A DNA stretch of 25,472 nucleotides from a virus, in the IMG/VR virus record IMGVR_UViG_3300046009_004287, positions 1 to 25,472 of that record. One strand, 5' to 3'. Under the pieces are notes generated by a model. The model was not told the origin of the DNA and searched no databases. It saw only the letters and a list, made by a program, of their open reading frames with translations. Positions 24,001 to 25,472 of the stretch are shown one piece after another (position 1 is the first letter of the stretch; every line of letters starts with the position of its first letter). The translations under genes were made by a program, and so were the position numbers.

Positions 24001-25412
24001 AAGAAAAAGATCTAGAAAGTTTAAAAGAAAAAATGATGGGTGTTTTTTCTCCATACATGAACTCCAATGATCTGGTAATGGATGAAGTTGAACTTCGATC
24101 ATTTCCAACAACAGTAATACCAAAAATTGAATCTGAATCTCCTCTACAAGCACCCAATGATCCTGTAAATTTAAATGTTACTATAAATCAAAATTCAAGA
24201 ACACCCATATCATTAAATCCAATAAACATCAAAAGCAATAACAAGACTGTTAATGTTAATTTAAAAAAAAATGAAACAGTGATTGATAATATACTTTCTT
24301 CTAAGTTATCAGAATTAATCAAAGAAGAAAAAAATGTTATACTTAGAGAAAAGATGGTTAAGTTATACGAAAAGAACAAATCATCTATTATTTCTATTCC
24401 AATGTCTTTTATTACCAAAACACCCTATAGTTTTACTACAAATGTTGGTAATTATTATATTGAGACACCAAGTATAAAAGAAAAACAAGATAAAAGATCT
24501 TTCCAGAATTCTGCATCAAAAGTTAAATTAAAAGAATTGGAAATGCGAAAATCACAAGAGGTTGATTATCAATTGCCAAAAATGCAAGTGCAAAAATCAC
24601 AAGAGGTTGATTATCAAGTTCCAAAAATGCAAGTGCAAAAATCACAAGAGGTTGATTATCAAGTTCCAAAAATATCAGATGATGAATTTAATTCCTTTGA
24701 CGAAAAGGAAAAAATGATTCTCAAACAACTATTCAATGCAACATATAATTTACAACAAATTAAAAATTTCAATGATGAGCAATTGGATTCTAAATCATAT
24801 GAATTTACCAAAAATGAAACCTATGTTGCAGTTGATCTCAATAAAGAAAAGAAAGAAAAATTAAACTTTAAATCACTTAAAAATAGATTAATAAGTAAAC
24901 AAAAAGCAAAACTATTAAAGGATAAAAAGGATAATACAAAAACAATAATACCTGCTTTCTCTACAGGTGCAATTATATCTTCTCCAACTTTTGCACTCGT
25001 TGGAGAAAATAGACCAGAAATGATAACACCAATTGAAATTAATGTAGAAAAATATTGGAATCTTCCAAGTGGCAGAATAAACACTGAAATGGCTGCCAAT
25101 GGTACATCTTTAAATTCGATACAACCAAATTACGAAAATAAAGTTTCCGATGCTATTTCCAATAATTATAAAATGAAAGAAGAAACTACAGCTTCGTCTA
25201 CATTACAGACAATGTACGACGAAAGCGAAGATCCTAAGAATCAAAATACAGAAAGAAATAAAAATCACAGAAGTGCGAATCCAAACGTCGGTAGACCACA
25301 AACCAACATGTATGATTTTAAAGATCAAAAGCAAGTGACATCATCTACCAGTATTCTAAACTTTTTGATGGGAATCAATACTATTCCTGTTCATAGACAA
25401 TTTCATATGTAA
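23997..25412 (+). CDS. Tape-measure-like protein
   Basis: This 471-residue protein starts in an ATGA overlap with the small frame, with AAGGAG seven bases upstream. The only family signal I see is 'AFSTGAIISSPTFALVGENRPEMITP' (split, 320-345), matching the 'GGIv..PTlAlVGE.GPEaviP' signature near the C-terminus of many tape-measure proteins. The rest is Lys/Glu/Asn-rich, helical and low complexity. Residues about 185-225 contain a 15-residue unit ('KSQEVDYQVPKMQVQ') repeated nearly three times. No transmembrane segment is obvious. At about 0.15 nm per residue, 471 residues would span about 70 nm if it alone set tail length. Position after the gp26-like and frameshift genes supports a tape-measure or gp29-like role; the short length leaves doubt. 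Confidence 0.65.
   Translation: MKEKDLESLKEKMMGVFSPYMNSNDLVMDEVELRSFPTTVIPKIESESPLQAPNDPVNLNVTINQNSRTPISLNPINIKSNNKTVNVNLKKNETVIDNILSSKLSELIKEEKNVILREKMVKLYEKNKSSIISIPMSFITKTPYSFTTNVGNYYIETPSIKEKQDKRSFQNSASKVKLKELEMRKSQEVDYQLPKMQVQKSQEVDYQVPKMQVQKSQEVDYQVPKISDDEFNSFDEKEKMILKQLFNATYNLQQIKNFNDEQLDSKSYEFTKNETYVAVDLNKEKKEKLNFKSLKNRLISKQKAKLLKDKKDNTKTIIPAFSTGAIISSPTFALVGENRPEMITPIEINVEKYWNLPSGRINTEMAANGTSLNSIQPNYENKVSDAISNNYKMKEETTASSTLQTMYDESEDPKNQNTERNKNHRSANPNVGRPQTNMYDFKDQKQVTSSTSILNFLMGINTIPVHRQFHM
24549..24671 (+). repeat. 45-bp tandem repeat (2.7 copies) inside the tape-measure-like gene
   Basis: Copies begin at 24549, 24594 and 24639; the third is cut after 33 bases. Each unit encodes KSQEVDYQ(L/V)PKMQVQ. 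The first and second copies differ only at two bases (TTG versus GTT codon); the second and third are identical over 33 bases. Near identity at the DNA level points to recent duplication. The unit is a multiple of three, so copy-number change keeps the frame and would change protein length by 15 residues. Confidence 0.95.
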
Positions 25413-25418
25413 AAAGAA

Positions 25419-25443
25419 ACAACCCCGAGGCCTTCGGGGTTGT
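25419..25443. terminator. Strong hairpin after the tape-measure-like gene
   Basis: ACAACCCCGA (25419-25428) pairs perfectly with TCGGGGTTGT (25434-25443) around a five-base loop GGCCT. On the plus strand no T-run follows the hairpin. On the minus strand it is followed by TTCTTTTT. By shape it is therefore a Rho-independent terminator for transcripts arriving from the right on the minus strand, while still marking the end of the plus cluster, seven bases after its stop codon. It may work in both directions. Confidence 0.65.
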
Positions 25444-25446
25444 CGG

Positions 25447-25467
25447 ACCGGAGATGCTATCTCTGGT
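25447..25467. other. Second hairpin near the right edge
   Basis: ACCGGAGAT (25447-25455) pairs with ATCTCTGGT (25459-25467) over nine base pairs including one G-T wobble, with a three-base loop GCT. It lies three bases after the first hairpin. No T-run is visible before the window ends. It may belong to a tandem terminator or to an RNA structure continuing beyond the window. Confidence 0.4.
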
Positions 25468-25472
25468 GGGGT

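Noticed and set aside
25444-25472. tRNA-like anticodon arm with a GCT loop
   Set aside because: The loop has three bases rather than seven, and no acceptor, D or T arm can be seen before the window ends.

Overview
The window is part of the tail and baseplate region of a T4-like contractile-tailed phage (myovirus). The DNA is AT-rich: by eye most stretches are near 30-38% GC. The T4 assignment rests on recognisable counterparts of gp53, gp25, gp6, gp8, gp48/54, the gp27-type hub, gp4 and gp26. Nothing in the window names the host. The AT-rich composition, collagen-like fibres and 'FKPGxPLQAxELNE' structural proteins would fit an environmental, probably aquatic, phage, but that is inference. 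The sequence is densely coding. No gap exceeds 300 bases; the largest are about 60-70 bases.

Left and middle (1-21968, minus strand, transcribed right to left): a single-direction array of 13 genes, mostly separated by 0-33 bases or overlapping by 4 bases (ATGA). In order of transcription: a gp48/54-like tube cap protein, the gp53-like wedge, a 1976-residue hub protein with gp27-like ends and a huge cysteine-rich insert, gp25, gp6 (TTG start), a gp7-like wedge protein, a gp8-like wedge protein, two paralogous structural proteins, a 765-residue fibre, a 432-residue fibre with a collar-like domain, a 944-residue collagen-like and cysteine-rich adhesin, and a second collagen-like protein cut by the left edge. 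The order runs from the centre of the baseplate outward to the receptor-binding fibres.

Right (21998-25472, plus strand): a divergent cluster starting only 29 bases from the minus array. It encodes the gp4-like head-completion nuclease, a tail-tube-fold protein, the gp26-like protein, a short frame reached by a probable -1 ribosomal frameshift, and a protein carrying the C-terminal signature of tape-measure proteins. Two hairpins close the cluster.

The main points of interest are: (i) a T TTT TTC slippery heptamer at the end of the gp26-like gene, with an open -1 frame running into the next small gene just before the tape-measure candidate, which is the layout of the lambda G/GT tail chaperone frameshift; (ii) the giant hub with about 70 cysteines and a locally GC-rich insert; (iii) cysteine modules recurring in the hub and fibres, and CxxC pairs in several wedge proteins.
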